Below are positions 1-16,036 of a stretch of 64,000 nt of DNA, in pieces. A program made the translations under genes and the position numbers. Within the stretch, counting starts at the first letter, position 1, and each line of letters begins with the position of its first letter. Source of the stretch: Talinum fruticosum (taxonomy: Eukaryota; Streptophyta; Magnoliopsida; Caryophyllales; Talinaceae); contig JAITYX010000052.1 of NCBI GenBank assembly GCA_021018815.1, positions 2,656,501-2,720,500 of the forward strand, read 5' to 3'. Under the pieces are notes generated by a model. The model did no database searches. It saw nothing but the letters and a program-made list of their open reading frames with translations, and had not been told where the DNA came from.

Positions 1-225
1 CTAATTTAGGTTAAATTATGCTTTTAATTTAATAAATTTATAAATTTAGTTTTTTAATTTTTATTTTAGGTTTTTCGGTTATTAGGTCCAAAAAATAGTT
101 TTAATATTTTGGCAATTTTGTATTTATTTAGTGCATTTTATTATTTGTTGAACTTTTTGTTTAAGATTATGTTTTTATTTTATTATTTTTAATTTTGTTT
201 AATTTTTCTGAAAAATTATATATAG
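1..225. other. AT-rich intergenic sequence
   Basis: T-rich, A/T-dominated sequence with stop codons in all frames. I see no gene, RNA or complete mobile element here. Confidence 0.5.
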
Positions 226-236
226 TATTATTATTA

Positions 237-282
<46 letters not shown>

Positions 283-286
283 GTTA

Positions 287-351
<65 letters not shown>
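226..351. repeat. (ATT)n microsatellite
   Basis: A long nearly perfect ATT tract with one ATTGTT interruption. It abuts an inverted Helitron-end module (352-495), the same arrangement as the AAT tracts at 8.3, 10.6 and 13.3 kb. Confidence 0.95.
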
Positions 352-520
352 TTGGCATGGAGTAAACCATATATGAGTGGAAACCTATTTTTTTCAATGA
401 TAAATTATTATTTTTTATAGGACGAAACTCCTAAATTCACTCCAAGACCGCCATATCATCTTTTTGAAAAGATTTGTATTATATATAGTAATAGTCTTGA
501 CTCGTGCTATGCACGGAGTA
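352..520 (-). mobile_element. Helitron-like 5' module and 3' hairpin, inverted
   Basis: Read on the minus strand, 352-495 is the roughly 140-bp module that opens the Helitron-like units at 8165, 10481 and 13134. It shares the words TATATATAATA, GTGAATTTAGGA and CCAATAAAAAATAATAATTT. Immediately before it on the minus strand is the hairpin CGTGCATAGCACG (503-515) followed by GAGTCAAGACTA. This matches the hairpin-plus-GGGTCC ending of the tandem units (compare 13110-13130). It is therefore probably another head-to-tail junction of two units. Confidence 0.55.
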
Positions 521-663
521 ATATAAATTTTTTAAAAAAAGTTATAAATTAAGAAATTAAATATATAATAACTACTGATATTAATATTAATAATAAAAAA
601 TATTATAATGATATAAGTGATCCAAATATATTTAACAATAAGAGGTAATAAACAAAAAGATGG

Positions 664-665
<2 letters not shown>
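521..665. other. AT-rich sequence, possibly Helitron 3' interior
   Basis: AT-rich sequence lying inside the hairpin of the inverted unit. It has no coding potential and no clear homology to the other units. Confidence 0.3.

Positions 666-750
<85 letters not shown>
666..750. repeat. (TA)n microsatellite
   Basis: Uninterrupted TA dinucleotide tract of about 85 bp. Confidence 0.95.
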
Positions 751-752
<2 letters not shown>

Positions 753-838
753 TGGAAGAGCATTGGAATAATAATAATAATAAATTTTTTTATTGAAATA
801 ATAATAATAATAAAAGGGTAAAAAGAAAGAAAAATATA

Positions 839-1196
839 TCTATCAATATTATATTATATATAAGAGCAATCTTTTTAAAAGTATGACATGGTGGTATGAG
901 AGTGAATTTAAGATTTTCGTCCAATAAAAAAATGATAATTTATCTTTGAAAAAAAAAAGATTTTCACTTATCTATTGACTCTCTTTTACTCATTACCAAA
1001 ATAATAATAATAATAATAATAATCTATATTATATATAATTACAATTTTTTCAAAATTATAAATGATGATCTGAAAGTAAATTTAAAAAATTCCTCCAATA
1101 AAAAAAATAATAATTTATCGTTTAAAAAATAGGCGTGCACTCGCCTATAAACTCTTTTATCACAATTATAACAATAATAATAATAATAATAATAAT
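839..1196 (+). repeat. Two tandem Helitron-end/AAT modules
   Basis: Two copies of the module run head to tail (about 839-1022 and 1023-1196). Each begins with TC plus a TATA-rich stretch, continues through GAGAGTGAATTTAAG or its variant and a CCAATAAAAAAAT segment, and ends in an (AAT)n tract. They are shortened relatives of the 5' end of the 8.2-14.2 kb units and sit directly upstream of the LINE. Confidence 0.55.
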
Positions 1197-1201
1197 AGTG
1201 A

Positions 1202-2440
1202 AATTGACCCCTTCTCTCTCACGAGCTCGGTGCCATGGCAAGGGCAAATTGAGGAAGAGGACGAGGCCTCGTCAGTTATTGAGGGATCTAACCCCGCAAT
1301 CTAGGGCTCAGTCAACAGCAGCATCTCCGATCCAGGATGATCCCAACGAAACCGTACCCGATGCAGCACTTGAAGTAGTGGTAGTTGCCGATTCAGCATC
1401 CGAAGCAGTGGTAGTCGCCGATCAATTGACTCCACCCGTGATTAGTGGTAATTGCCGGTTACAATCATGGGCTGAGGAAAGTGAGCAATGTGAGCAACAG
1501 GATACATCTCAAGGTAAATCTTATGCAGCTATAGTAGATTATAATGTTGGGGACGAATTAGGATATAACCTGCTATTGATAACAATGGGACTAAATATGC
1601 TAAAATTGAAATGGGACACATTTTATCCGAGATAGAATTTTGACAATTCTCAGTTGTCTATTGTGTTATAGGAGGCAATCCCCCTCCTGTATGTGATGGA
1701 TGGTTTTTTCAAGAGAATCTGGGGTCATCTTGACATTGAAAGGGTAGTTAGTATTAAGAATGGATTGTATATGGTGAGGTTTGAGACGAAAAAGAGCCAA
1801 GAATCAGCCTGCAAAGGTATGGTATTCTTTGACTAGAAAGCAGTGGTAGTAAAACCATGGTCCCCTTACCTAAATTTAGGCAAAAATAATATACAATAAC
1901 TGCCTATATGGGTTCAATTCCCCAACTGGATGCAAAGTATTGGAGTCCAAGTAGTCTCAGAAAGATCGACAACCTTATAGTGAAGCCTATTCACATGGAC
2001 AAAGCTACGACAATGAAAGATAAAATGTTCTATGCTAGAATTCTGGTGGAGGTCAAAATTGGAGACCCTTTACTTGATACAGTGGATCATCTCAATGAGA
2101 AAGGGATCATTATGCAACAGGAAGTTGAATATGAATGGAGGCCAGTTTAGTGCAAACAATGCAAATTGTTGGGACATAAAGAGAGTGACTGTCGAAAGAA
2201 AAAGGTCACACAAGTATGGAGGCCTGTGCAGAATGATACTGCTCAAAATAAGACTACTACTATTAGAGAAGATTCAGTGGATAATGAGGGCTTTGTTGCA
2301 GTTAGACAATGACATTCATCAAGCCAACATATTGCAATGCCTCAGGTACCAAATATTTCTATTGTGAATCCTTTTCATGTGGTTAACATTGAGAGGATAA
2401 TTGAACTAGCACAAGATGGGCAGGTAGGGGAACCACTTAC
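1202..2440 (+). pseudogene. LINE ORF1 remnant (DUF4283-like, zinc knuckle)
   Basis: The first open piece (to 1635) encodes a basic then acidic N-terminus with repeated Val-rich words. Later frames give a DUF4283-like region (around 1690-1900) and the zinc knuckle CKQCKLLGHKESDC at about 2150-2195, a C-x2-C-x4-H-x4-C pattern typical of plant L1 ORF1 proteins that bind RNA. The reading frame shifts several times and a stop precedes the knuckle, so no intact protein can be made. Confidence 0.75.
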
Positions 2441-3067
2441 TTCCTATGGATAGTATAGTCGCATGGAACGTTAGAGGCCTGAATAGGCCTAATAAACAGT
2501 TAGATATGAAGAAGTTTATTGCTCAGCATAGCGTAGGTCTGATGGCTATGGTGGAAACCAAAATAAGGGATGCAAATTACAATGTAGCCTGTAATAACAT
2601 GTTCTCTGGATGGGGCATTTTTATCAACAATGTTCATCACCCTAGGGGTAGGATATAGATTGTCTGGAGACAGAATATCCTCCACACTGAAGTTTTGGAT
2701 AGTAGTGATCAGTTGGTCCATTGCAAAGTGAGAGATTTAAAGACAAATATGGAGTTTGTGTCACTTTTGTCTATGGTCAAAATAGAATTGAAGAAAGACT
2801 ACCTCTATGGGAACATCTCAAGATTTTATCTCATAACATCAGCTTACCGTGGTGTATTATGGGCGATTTCAACTCAGTTTTATCAACTCAAGACAGGCTT
2901 GGACGGGTGCCAATACATTCAAATGAGATCGTTGACTTTCAAGATTGCATTCAGTTTTGTGAACTTCAGGGGATGAAAAGTATATGAGCCTTTTACTTCT
3001 GGAGCAACAGACATCACAGTGGGAACATGGTCTTTTCAAGAATTGATAAAACTTTCCATAATGCTGA

Positions 3068-5240
3068 CACTACTACAAAACTGTTAAATAGCGACGGAAA
3101 TTAGCGACGAAGCGTTCCGTCGCTACATGGCGACGGAATCAACGACGGAAACCGACGAAACCGGTATCCGTGTCAAACAGCAACGGACTTAGCGACGGAA
3201 TGTAGTATCCGTCGCTAAATTGGAATTAGTGTTATTAGCGACGGAATTTTCCGTCGCTAGTTCAGTCGCCGGTATTTCAAATCGAGGAAAAACAGAAAAG
3301 AAATTAAATTTTATTATTTTTAGTATTTAACGACTGGAGCTGTCCATCGCTAATTAATTTTTTTAATTTAGCGACGAAACAGCTGACAGAATGTTCCGTC
3401 GCTAAATCGATATAAATCCGAGATCGGCCTTTGGCTAGACAGGATTCACGAAGCGAAAGAGAGAGAGAGAAGTCCGAGCGAAGCGCTAGTGCCCAGCCCC
3501 ATTGACGTTCGCTGCCGCCGCCGATCGCCCGCCTCCGCCTGGTCTCCCGCCGCCACCGTCTCCGGCCGACCCTCCTTCCGTCCGCCGCCTTTCGTCCGCC
3601 GCTTGAGGAACCCGAAACCCAAACAGGAGTGAGTTCTCCTTAGTTGCTCCCACCGCTGCTGCCGCTCGAAGGACGCCGCTGTCGCCACCGCCTTCGCCGC
3701 GGCCGCCTGTGGTGAAGCCGCCGCCTAGTGCAAGGTATTGTTTTGTTGATTTTTATTTGATTTAGGGTTTTGAATAATTTATTTGAAATTGATGAATTTA
3801 TATAATTTATTGCAAATTAATGTTGTTTGTGAACGAATTTGAAAAGAAAAATGAGCAATTTTGTTATTTATGTATAAATGTTGTGTTGTTTAAAGTTTGT
3901 GAGGTTATATTAATTGAAAATTATTGTTAAAAGTGAAGTAAATGTTATTTATGTATAGATGATGTGTTGGTTAAAGTATGTGAGGTTAGATTTGTTGGAA
4001 ATTAATATTGAAGTTGAAGTAAATGTTATTTATGTATAAAATTTGTGGTGTTTAAAGTATATGGGGTTATATTTATTGGAAATTATTGTTGAAGTTGATG
4101 TAAATGTTATTTATGATTTATATATGTGCAATTGTTTGTGGTTTATTTATAAATTTATTTAACATTTGGCAAATTGTTAATAAATAGTGGTTAGTTGTGT
4201 GAAATTAGGAATGAAATGTTTGTTGTAAATTTTAAAATAACTGTATACATGTTCTAATTGTGTGTACGTTATTTTATAGTAATTATGTAGAAATAATGTT
4301 ATCAATTATATTAGTGTGAGTATATTTATGCTAATTAGGTATGATTAGTTTAATTATGACATAAATACTTACGAGTAAAATATAAAAATTAAATAATTTT
4401 ATGTATAAGAAAAGTATATATGGATAATGGTTATATATATTATGTTCATTAAATGTAATCATAACATCTTCATGTGAGCTTTTGTGTATTTGTGAACATT
4501 TTGTTGAGCCAATAGCACACTTCAATGAATTTTTAAAATCTCAGCAAACATCTGGATCTCACCATGACCAGTACAACCACAAGAGGAAGAGGAAGAGGAA
4601 GAGGAAGAGTGATGACCTTGGATCGATTCATTGTGAGCTTTTGTGTATTTGTGAACATTTTGCAAACTCTTAACATGCATGCGTTTATGGTTTCTTCCGA
4701 ACTTTTGTATGATTGTTTTTGTGAACTTGTGAATTGGTTATAAATATGTTTGGATTGTGTATGTTGGATTTTTATATCCAACTTGGATGAAGTACTTTGT
4801 GGCCGGCATATGTAAATGCCAAATATAAATGTCACATATGTGAATGTTGGATTTGTATATCCATTCACAATTTTTGTATTAGGGTAACGAATATTAGAAA
4901 AATGTATTTTGGAATTCTGCCCGGACAGCGAAGGAACAGCGACGGATCCCCCGATCGGTGACGGAATTCAGCGACGGAAAGTCACAATTTTCCGTCGCTA
5001 AATCAGCGATGGAAAAAGAATTCCGTCGCTAATTCACATCAGTTACGGAAGGAATTTCCTTCGCCCGTCCGTCGTTAATTAACGACGGATTGCGTGAATT
5101 CCGTCGCTAAAATTTAGTGACCCGGATTTCAGCGACGGAAAATTTTCGTCGCTATTTCCATCGCTATTTCCGAAATTCCGTTGCTATTTCACAATTTTCC
5201 GTCACTATTTCCGTCGTTAATTGTCTGTTTTGTAGTAGTG
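3068..5240. mobile_element. CACTA element inserted in LINE ORF2
   Basis: The ends are CACTACTACAAAAC and its exact inverse GTTTTGTAGTAGTG, flanked by a 3-bp target duplication TGA (3065-3067 and 5241-5243). Both arms carry many copies of AGCGACGGAA or its complement, the subterminal repeats expected of CACTA (En/Spm) elements. The 2173-bp element has no transposase ORF. Its interior is AT-rich apart from a CpG-rich block at about 3430-3735. It is non-autonomous. Confidence 0.93.
3430..3735. other. CpG-rich block inside the CACTA element
   Basis: A GC-rich stretch full of CCGCCG words, preceded by a GA run and followed abruptly by AT-rich sequence. It may be a captured host promoter or first exon, or the element's own promoter region. 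A similar block lies in the 34.7-43.5 kb CACTA element (42860-43200), which favours the latter. No convincing protein is encoded. Confidence 0.5.
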
Positions 5241-8113
5241 TGACTGGCTACTGACGTTTGGAGATATCGTTGTGGACTACATGGCTGAAGACTTCTCAGA
5301 TCACTGCCCTATGAAGCTCAGAGTAGGTAGATCTAAAGCCCCAACCAAGAGCTTCAAATTCTGTGAAATGTGGATTAAATCCCCATAATTTATGGAGATT
5401 GTGCATAAATATAGTCAACATGTTTATTCAAACAATCATATGACCCAACTTATCTCTTTACTGCAAGCTCTGCAAAAGCCTTTGAGGAAATTGAATAAGA
5501 ACAGGTTTGCAATGTTCATATCAATAAGGATATTGCCAAACTGAAACTGGAGGAGATTCAAAGGGACTTGCATGTTGACCCAACTAATGTCGTATTGCAG
5601 GAGTTGGAATGCCAAGCTAGAGATTCCTACACCTCTTTCTTAACTGCATCACTCAGCCTCATGAAGCAACAGAGCAAACTGGACTGGACAAGCATGGGGG
5701 ATCAGTGTACAAAATTCTTTTTGCAACAGTAAAAAAGGAAACAATCAAACTTCATTTATTAGCTCCAGAACATAGAAGGGAGGATAACTAAAGACCCAAC
5801 CGAGATTGATAAGGCTATACAACGCTATTATTATAACATTCTGGGCAACAAGCAGTGGAGAGACCAATGTGATGAGGCAGTCTTCAACAAAGGGCCTATT
5901 TCAACAGTCACACAACAACTACTTCTACGTAGACCTTTTATTAATACAGATGTGAAAAGAGCTAGTTTCTCTATTCCTAGTTCCAAATCTCCTGGTCCAG
6001 ATGGTTTGTCAAGTAGTTTTTTCAAAGCCATATGGCAGAAAATTGGCTCAATGGTCTACAATGCTGTTCATAATTTTTCCTTCATAGTAAGTTGAACCAT
6101 CAGGTGATTGCTACAAGGATAGTACTCATCCCCAAAGTCCCTCACCTTACTTGTGCTAAGGAGTTCAAACGTATAGCATGTTGTAATGTCATTTACAAGT
6201 GCATTACAAAACTTCTCTGTCAAAGGCTGAATGAGGTACTGCCTTCCCTTATCTCTAGTAATCAATGTGCGTTCATTAAAGGTAGACAGTTAGTACATAA
6301 TGTGATATTGTGCCAGGAGCTGGCAAGAGGTTATAAAAGGAAAAACATATCTCCTAGATGTATGATGAAAGTTGATATGCATAAAGCTTATGACTCACTG
6401 CAATAGAGTTTTATTGAAGAGGTTCTGTTTGGCTTCCATTTTCAACAAAAGATGGTGAAGTGGATAATGGCCTGCAACAATCAGTATCATGCTCCATTTG
6501 CTTCAATTATCATGAATTGCCATCTTTTTAGGGAGCTAGAGGTATTAGACAGGGGGACCCTATGTCCCCCTCCTCTTTGTGCTTTCAATGGAATACCTAT
6601 CAAGGGTGTTTAAAATTAATGCAGAGGAGGAGAACTTCAGATATCATCCTAGATGCAAAGCCTTGATGCTCAACCATATGTTGTTTACTAATGACCTTAT
6701 TCTTTTTCCAAAGCAAATGGCCCCTCAACTACTAGTTTAGTCAACACACTACATAAATTTGCTGTAATTTCAGGGTTACAAGTAAGCAAGGAAAAATCTC
6801 AAATTGTTGTAGGAGGCCTGGATCAAGCAAGGAAGCAGGAACTAATTAACCTCAGTGGATTCATGGAAGGGCAATTACCTTTCAAATGCCTAGGAGTCCC
6901 CATCACATCTGCAAGACTGGGAAAATCTAACTACACACTATTATTAGAGAAGATAACAAACAAGATCAAAATTTGGGGTAGTAGACATTTTTCGTATGAT
7001 GGGAGGGTGGTACTAATCAACTCAGTGCTAATGGGAGTGGTGGCTTTCTGGGGCAATATCTTTGCGCTGCCAAAACAGGTTATGAAGGCCGTGGAAGCAA
7101 AATGCATGTAATTCCTTTGGGGGGGACATTAGGAGAAGAGAAGAATTCCCCTTGTTGCTTGGGATTTGGTATGTAGACCTAAACAGTTGGGAGGCTTAGG
7201 GCTGAGAAACATAACACTTTGGAACATAGCTCTCATTGCTAAATATGTTTGGGACATAGCAGAGAAGAAGGATAACTTATGGGTCCGTTGGATACATGGA
7301 CAATACTTAAAGCATACCACATGGAGAGAGTACAAACCTTCATTAAACACCTGCTGGTATTGGAAAAAATTGTGCAAAGTCAAGGAGCACATATAGAGAG
7401 GATTCAGCCAAAGAAGGGAATGACTTAACAGTCCAAATGCCATATATAACACCCACTCTGGATACAAATGGCTGGAGGGAGATTAACGTAAGGTTCAATG
7501 GGTTGAATTGGTGTGGAATAGAGCTAATATTCCCAAGCACTCATATATAAGCTGGATACTACTGCATAAAAAGACCCCCACAGCAGCAAGACTAGTTGCT
7601 TATATGGAGAACATTGATCCAATCTGCAAGCTTTGTCAGGAGCAAGATACTATAGAAGTAGCAGATCATATATTCTTACACTACTATTATTCCCAACAGG
7701 TATGGAGACAGATGTGTAAATGGATGAAAACCGATTTATGCTCGGAGACACTTGATGAACTACATCAATCCCTCCTAAATGGTTGTTGGTGCAGAAGGAG
7801 GAAACAAGTGATATATGCAGGTTATTCAGCTTATATCTATCATGTCTGGTTAGAGAGAAATAATAGAGTTTTCAACCAAGGTACTAAAACACCAATGCAG
7901 GTATGGAGGAATATACAGCAAGATACAATGGGCAGATTAGGGTACTTAGCCACCATAAATCAGAAATTCAACTAGTGGAGAAGCTATGTGATAGAAGATG
8001 ATCGAGATTTTCTTATAATCATACTTGATGTATTTCCCCGCAAAAATGGGATGTTTTATTAGCCGGTAATACAAGCTCCCCTACCATTTTCAAAAAAAAA
8101 AAAAAAAAAAAAA

Positions 8114-8126
8114 CAACAACAGCAAC

Positions 8127-8164
<38 letters not shown>
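8114..8164. repeat. (CAA)/(AAT)n microsatellite
   Basis: Short CAA repeats pass into a run of AAT between the LINE poly(A) tail and the first tandem Helitron-like unit. Confidence 0.85.
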
Positions 8165-8165
<1 letters not shown>

Positions 8166-8335
8166 CTATACTATCTATAATAACAATCTTTTTAAAATTA
8201 TGAAATGGTGGACCGAGAGTGAATTTAGGAACTTCATCCAATAAAAAAATAATAATTTATTCTTGAAAAAAATAGGTTTTCACTCATCTATCGACTTTCT
8301 TTTACTCCTTGCCATAACAACAACAACAACAACAG

Positions 8336-8411
<76 letters not shown>

Positions 8412-10441
8412 TCTATGCAATATATAATAGTTATATTTTCAAATTAGTTAAATATTACAACGAGGTGATTGTAGGAGTTTAGGGTAATCTTAACCATAAA
8501 AATTATTTGTCTATTAAATATGAGTCATTGATGTAAATAATTAAAAAAATAAATAATATAATTTATCCAAATGAAAAAAATATTTCCTTTTATAATTGGA
8601 CTCTCCTCTTCCTTTTTTTTTTGTGTGTGATAATATAATCTTATTAGTATTTTTTTCTCCTTCATATATTGAAGCAAATGTTGAATAATGGTAATTGGCT
8701 TATGTGGAGTTGATATTTCACCTTTCACGTTTCTTTTTACAGTTTCAAGATTTTAATTTAGGTTATTTTAGTTTTACTTGTTTGCGATATAAACATAATA
8801 GAGTCTTCTTTTATGATAAGCAAACTTTAGGAATAAGAAAATGATATATTTGTTGTGATGAAAAGAGAAAAGGGTTTCGAAATACTTGGAGAACGGGTCG
8901 AAGGTTTATGGCTTAGGGTTATAGATGCCTAATTTTACCAAATTTGGTTATTTTGGCAGCTTAGCTTTGGTATTTAGGCATCTGTTAATTTGGGCCTAGC
9001 TTGCTAAATTGCACCAACCAAAAAAAAAAAAAAAAAAAACTGTCTTAAATTACCTGTCTCTAGGATTTATATATATTCTCCCTTAGAAATCATTTTCTTA
9101 GTTTACTACCTATTTGATCATTAGTATGATTTATGAAGCCTAATTTGGTAATTATTAAGTTGAATTTTATATGTTTCACTTGCTAATTTATGCAAAAGTG
9201 AAGTTGTCATTCTTTCTCACCACATTTCTATCTTAAATGATTTTAGTGTCTATAGAATTTTTGGGTAAGCTTGCAAAATAAATTTTCACTCACCATACTT
9301 TTATCATTGCGTATGAATGTTTACAACCGGTAAATTTATTCTTTAATGAATTTTTTCATTTCCTTTTAGATGGTTAGGATGTTATAACTCTTAGAGAGCG
9401 AGATATAGCTGCAAATTTATTTTCGAAAGTGACAGAAGTGAAGCTAAAATATATGAATCCATTTTGCAAGCTGAGTTGAATGTTAGGCAAATGATTAGGA
9501 AATACAACTAATTTAAGGATACAAATGTAAGAAGATAAGGGGTGGAGTTTCAGCATAAAGTTATTTATGATCAAGAGGTGGAGTCTCGGTTTAAAGTTAT
9601 TTATAATTAACTTCTATTATGTATAACCTCTTGAGGATGACTAGAGAGTTTAGGAGGAAAAGAGATTGTCTTTGTGTGCAGAGGTATGTAAGCATAGATA
9701 AATCATCATGTTCACCCTATAATTTTAAAAAATTGAGATTCCAATGGGTATATGTGTACTTTTTAAGGGTTTGTGTAATATTTGAGTCAATAATGTTGGT
9801 ATGTGGCATGTAAAGATTTATCTAGATGTCAATTAGTATTGACTTTGTAGAGAGTTATGAGTTATAAGTTTGATATTTTTTTGTTGATTTGATATACTTT
9901 TTATTATAATATTAATTTATGACATAATGACATTTATTGTCATTTATAGGTTATCTTATTTAATATCTACCAACCATATATTATAACTTTCCAACTAATA
10001 TTTGTCTTTTAATGCCCAAACATATTGTCGCACTATTCCTACAACTGTATGAGTGAGGTTTATTTAAATTGTTTGATTCTTAGAGGGCCTGACTTATTAA
10101 TGTTTCAAATCACGAGTGCAATCTTAAAACCTTGATTATATTTTTTAACATTCTTTTTTATTTATTATTTTAGATTCTTTATTTATTCTTTAGAAATTTA
10201 AAATGAATGTGTGTTGGGTTCTAATGATTTTTATGTGTTGGGTTATGATAAATTTGATGGGTCACTAAAGTGTTTTCATTATGAGAGCATAAAATGTAAA
10301 AGAATGTTATTGAAGGTGAAACCACTCAATAAAATCAAATGATCGAGAAAAAAAAACTCACAAGTACAACATGTGATTTAATAATTTCTTAAGGTATACA
10401 TTGTACAACATTACTCCATATATATTATAGATCCAAACTAG
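8165..10441 (+). mobile_element. Helitron-like unit A
   Basis: This starts with TCTATACTATCTATAATA and ends with CCAAACTAG followed by T, so both termini fit Helitron rules (5' TC, 3' CTAG, insertion between A and T). The interior is non-coding and AT-rich, with an (AAT)n tract at about 8338-8407. It aligns over most of its length with unit B, for example the blocks around 8640-8740 and 11150-11250, and around 9360-9600 and 12045-12290. No Rep/helicase ORF is present, so it is non-autonomous. Confidence 0.7.
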
Positions 10442-10480
10442 TAATAATAATAATAAAATAATCATAATAATAAGAAACTA
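10442..10480. repeat. AAT-rich spacer between units A and B
   Basis: Imperfect AAT repeats separate the CTAG end of unit A from the TC start of unit B. Confidence 0.8.
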
Positions 10481-14200
<3,720 letters not shown>

Positions 14201-14580
14201 TTATTTGTTACGAGTAGTCGAATTTGAAGAATTGATACTTGTTGCACACCAGTATGATAATTAATGAACAATTTAATCACATACAACCATAATATTATGA
14301 AAAGAAACTCAAACACTCGCTCCAAAAGTGAAAGACAATATCACTTATTCAAAAAGGATATATAAATACTATCACAAATGAAAAGGAAATAATTATTTGT
14401 ATAGAAAATACTAATAAAACATAAAAGAGTTTTCATATACATGACACTCTAATTCATCATCAAATTTGATGGTTGACAGATCATACTATAATTTTAGTCA
14501 CTTATCAAACCATTTTCTATACTTATGCAAAATGTGCTTCTAATAAGCAGAAAATAAATTGTATGATCCTATTGGATAAG
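14201..14580. other. AT-rich intergenic sequence
   Basis: No gene or repeat boundary is recognised. The sequence may be the decayed remainder of unit C. Confidence 0.3.
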
Positions 14581-15239
14581 TCCCCAGGTACAGGTGGATA
14601 GTGGACCAAGGCAACAGTCATATCAAGTAGAGTCCGAATCCCCCTATCCATATTTCAATTGGGTCGGACTACGAATTGAAGGAAAATTAAAGCAAAGACC
14701 CGCCCAATAGTCCTACTCAAACTACACCATAAAATTATTGTTTCCTTTTTTGAAACGGAGAAAATCCTGTATAGACATGTTATTCTTGATAAAACCTCCT
14801 ACGACGATATGATAGATAAAAAAAACACCTCCTACAACGAAGTAAAGTAGAGCAGAGTGTGTTCACTAAGGAAAATGGATATCCCTTGGGCGTTTTTTTT
14901 AAAGGTATGCCCATTGATATAACCAGCGAATATAAAGTTTTATAATTGAGTATATATATAAAAGTAATTTTAAAATATATTATACATTAATTTGAGTTAT
15001 AATATGACATTTAAAAGATGACTTGCTCTAAGATAGATATTGTCAATTGGTTCGTTGTGATCACAAGTTGGATGCGTAATTGTTCAAACGGCAATGATCG
15101 TATCTTGTATTTAGATCAGTGTCTAACTTTTTCTAATAGTGGAAAGAGGATCAAAACATACCATTCAAAGATTAACGAGACAAAACAGATATGGGTTATC
15201 GAGAATGTAGAGGAGGAAGGATGGGCAATTGGTTAAATC
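14581..15239. repeat. Duplicated upstream block of FPPS-like copy 1
   Basis: Part of this block (14690-14740, CCGCCCAATAGTCC and surroundings) recurs at 21785-21830. The part from about 14920 to 15060 (ATAACCAGCGA, GACATTTAAAAG, AAGATAGATATT) recurs at 24860-25010 upstream of copy 2. The two regions descend from one ancestral flank. In the copy-2 version it has been split by later insertions, including a LINE fragment. Confidence 0.65.
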
Positions 15240-15443
15240 TAGTGGTTGATCTTTTAGCCCCTGAGGAAAAATAGGACTATTTCGGGGACTCGGAAAGGGT
15301 AAAACAATACTCATTATGAAATTGATCAATGACATTGCTAAAGCTCAAGAGGGTGTATTCGTATTTGGTGGAGTACATGAACAAACTTGTGAAGGAAATG
15401 ATCCTTTACATCGAAATGAAAGGATCTGGAGTTATCAATGAAC
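15240..15443 (+). pseudogene. atpB: Plastid atpB fragment in nuclear DNA (NUPT 1)
   Basis: Degraded coding sequence of the plastid ATP synthase beta subunit around the nucleotide-binding loop. Recognisable pieces are GTTGATCTTTTAGCCCC, ATAGGACTATT, GGGTAAAACA, CTCATTATG, GAAATTGATCAA, GTATTTGGTGGAGTA and TGAAGGAAATGATC. The VFGGV and ESGVINE words point to the plastid gene rather than nuclear mitochondrial beta. It has small indels and stops and is non-functional. The same fragment lies upstream of FPPS-like copy 2 (25090-25308). Confidence 0.88.
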
Positions 15444-15945
15444 TTAAAATCTATCACCTAAGTCAGAAGCTAATACTTTTATTAAAGAAACATTGACATA
15501 TATCCCCATCATCTATTTGAATTTTTTTTAAAACCTTCTCCTCTTCATATTAATTTTTATTTTACCTGACTTATGTTTCTATTTATTCATATATTTCATT
15601 TCGATAATAAGCTTTTAATAAAATTTTACAAATTAACCATGATGATGAAACAAGTGTGGAAGATCTTCTAAAAGGAAGAGACCAAAAAGAGAAAAAAATT
15701 TGTAAATAAAGGAGTTCAACTTTAAACATATTTTTCTTTTTTCATTAAATTCAATCAATTCGATTGAAAAAGGTAATTTGAAAAATTACATCACTTTTTC
15801 TTTCCACCACGTATCACTTTTATTATTTAGGTCATATAATGTAAAAAGAATACGAAAATATGAAGGCCAATTAAAAAATTTCAAATAAATGGAGGGGTAT
15901 ATGTAAATGTTTCTGTTATTGATGCCTTAGCTCGAATGCCCTAAT
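15444..15945. other. Upstream flank of FPPS-like copy 1
   Basis: AT-rich sequence with no ORF. It presumably contains the distal promoter of copy 1. I see no clear similarity to the corresponding part of copy 2. Confidence 0.35.
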
Positions 15946-16036
15946 TATAAATAGCTACAGACTCTCAACTCCCTCACGGCGGATGGTACCAAAAACTTAA
16001 ATCCAACCCATTGACATTGATTTCAAGTCCACTTCA
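15946..16036 (+). promoter_or_regulatory. Putative core promoter and 5' leader, copy 1
   Basis: TATAAATA at 15946-15953 lies 84 bp before the ATG, which would allow a leader of about 50-60 nt. The leader word CTCAACTCCCTC and the GGTACCA(A/C)...ACTT block are shared with copies 2, 3 and 4. The homologous site in the other copies reads TGAAATAG, AAATTAG or AAAATAG, so only copy 1 has a good TATA box here. Confidence 0.45.

Larger units (their letters stand above)
2446..7975 (+). pseudogene. LINE ORF2 remnant (endonuclease, reverse transcriptase)
   Basis: The opening residues WNVRGLNRPNKQ and VETKI are the start of an AP-type endonuclease. The endonuclease end SDHCPMKLRV lies at about 5295-5325, beyond the inserted CACTA element. 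Reverse transcriptase motifs follow: ACCNVIYKCITKLLCQRL and QCAFIKGRQLVHN at 6170-6300, and KVDMHKAYDS at about 6370. Where LINEs have FADD in the catalytic core this copy reads FTND (about 6685), so it lacks a key aspartate. A zf-RVT region (CKLCQEQDT, around 7625) ends the ORF. Many stops and frameshifts are present. Confidence 0.85.
1197..8113 (+). mobile_element. Degenerate L1-type LINE split by a CACTA element
   Basis: A non-LTR retrotransposon on the plus strand. In order it has an ORF1 with a CCHC zinc knuckle, an ORF2 with AP-endonuclease, reverse transcriptase and a C-terminal zinc-binding (zf-RVT) region, a short 3' UTR, and a poly(A) tail at about 8092-8113. Frameshifts and stop codons break both ORFs, so it is dead. 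A 2.17-kb CACTA element (3068-5240) sits in the endonuclease region. AAT-rich sequence lies on both sides, so the LINE probably inserted into an AAT tract. Confidence 0.9.

Noticed and set aside
15018..15236. 72-codon ORF upstream of copy 1
   Set aside because: Not conserved in the duplicated block upstream of copy 2, runs toward the atpB pseudogene, and has no recognisable domain.
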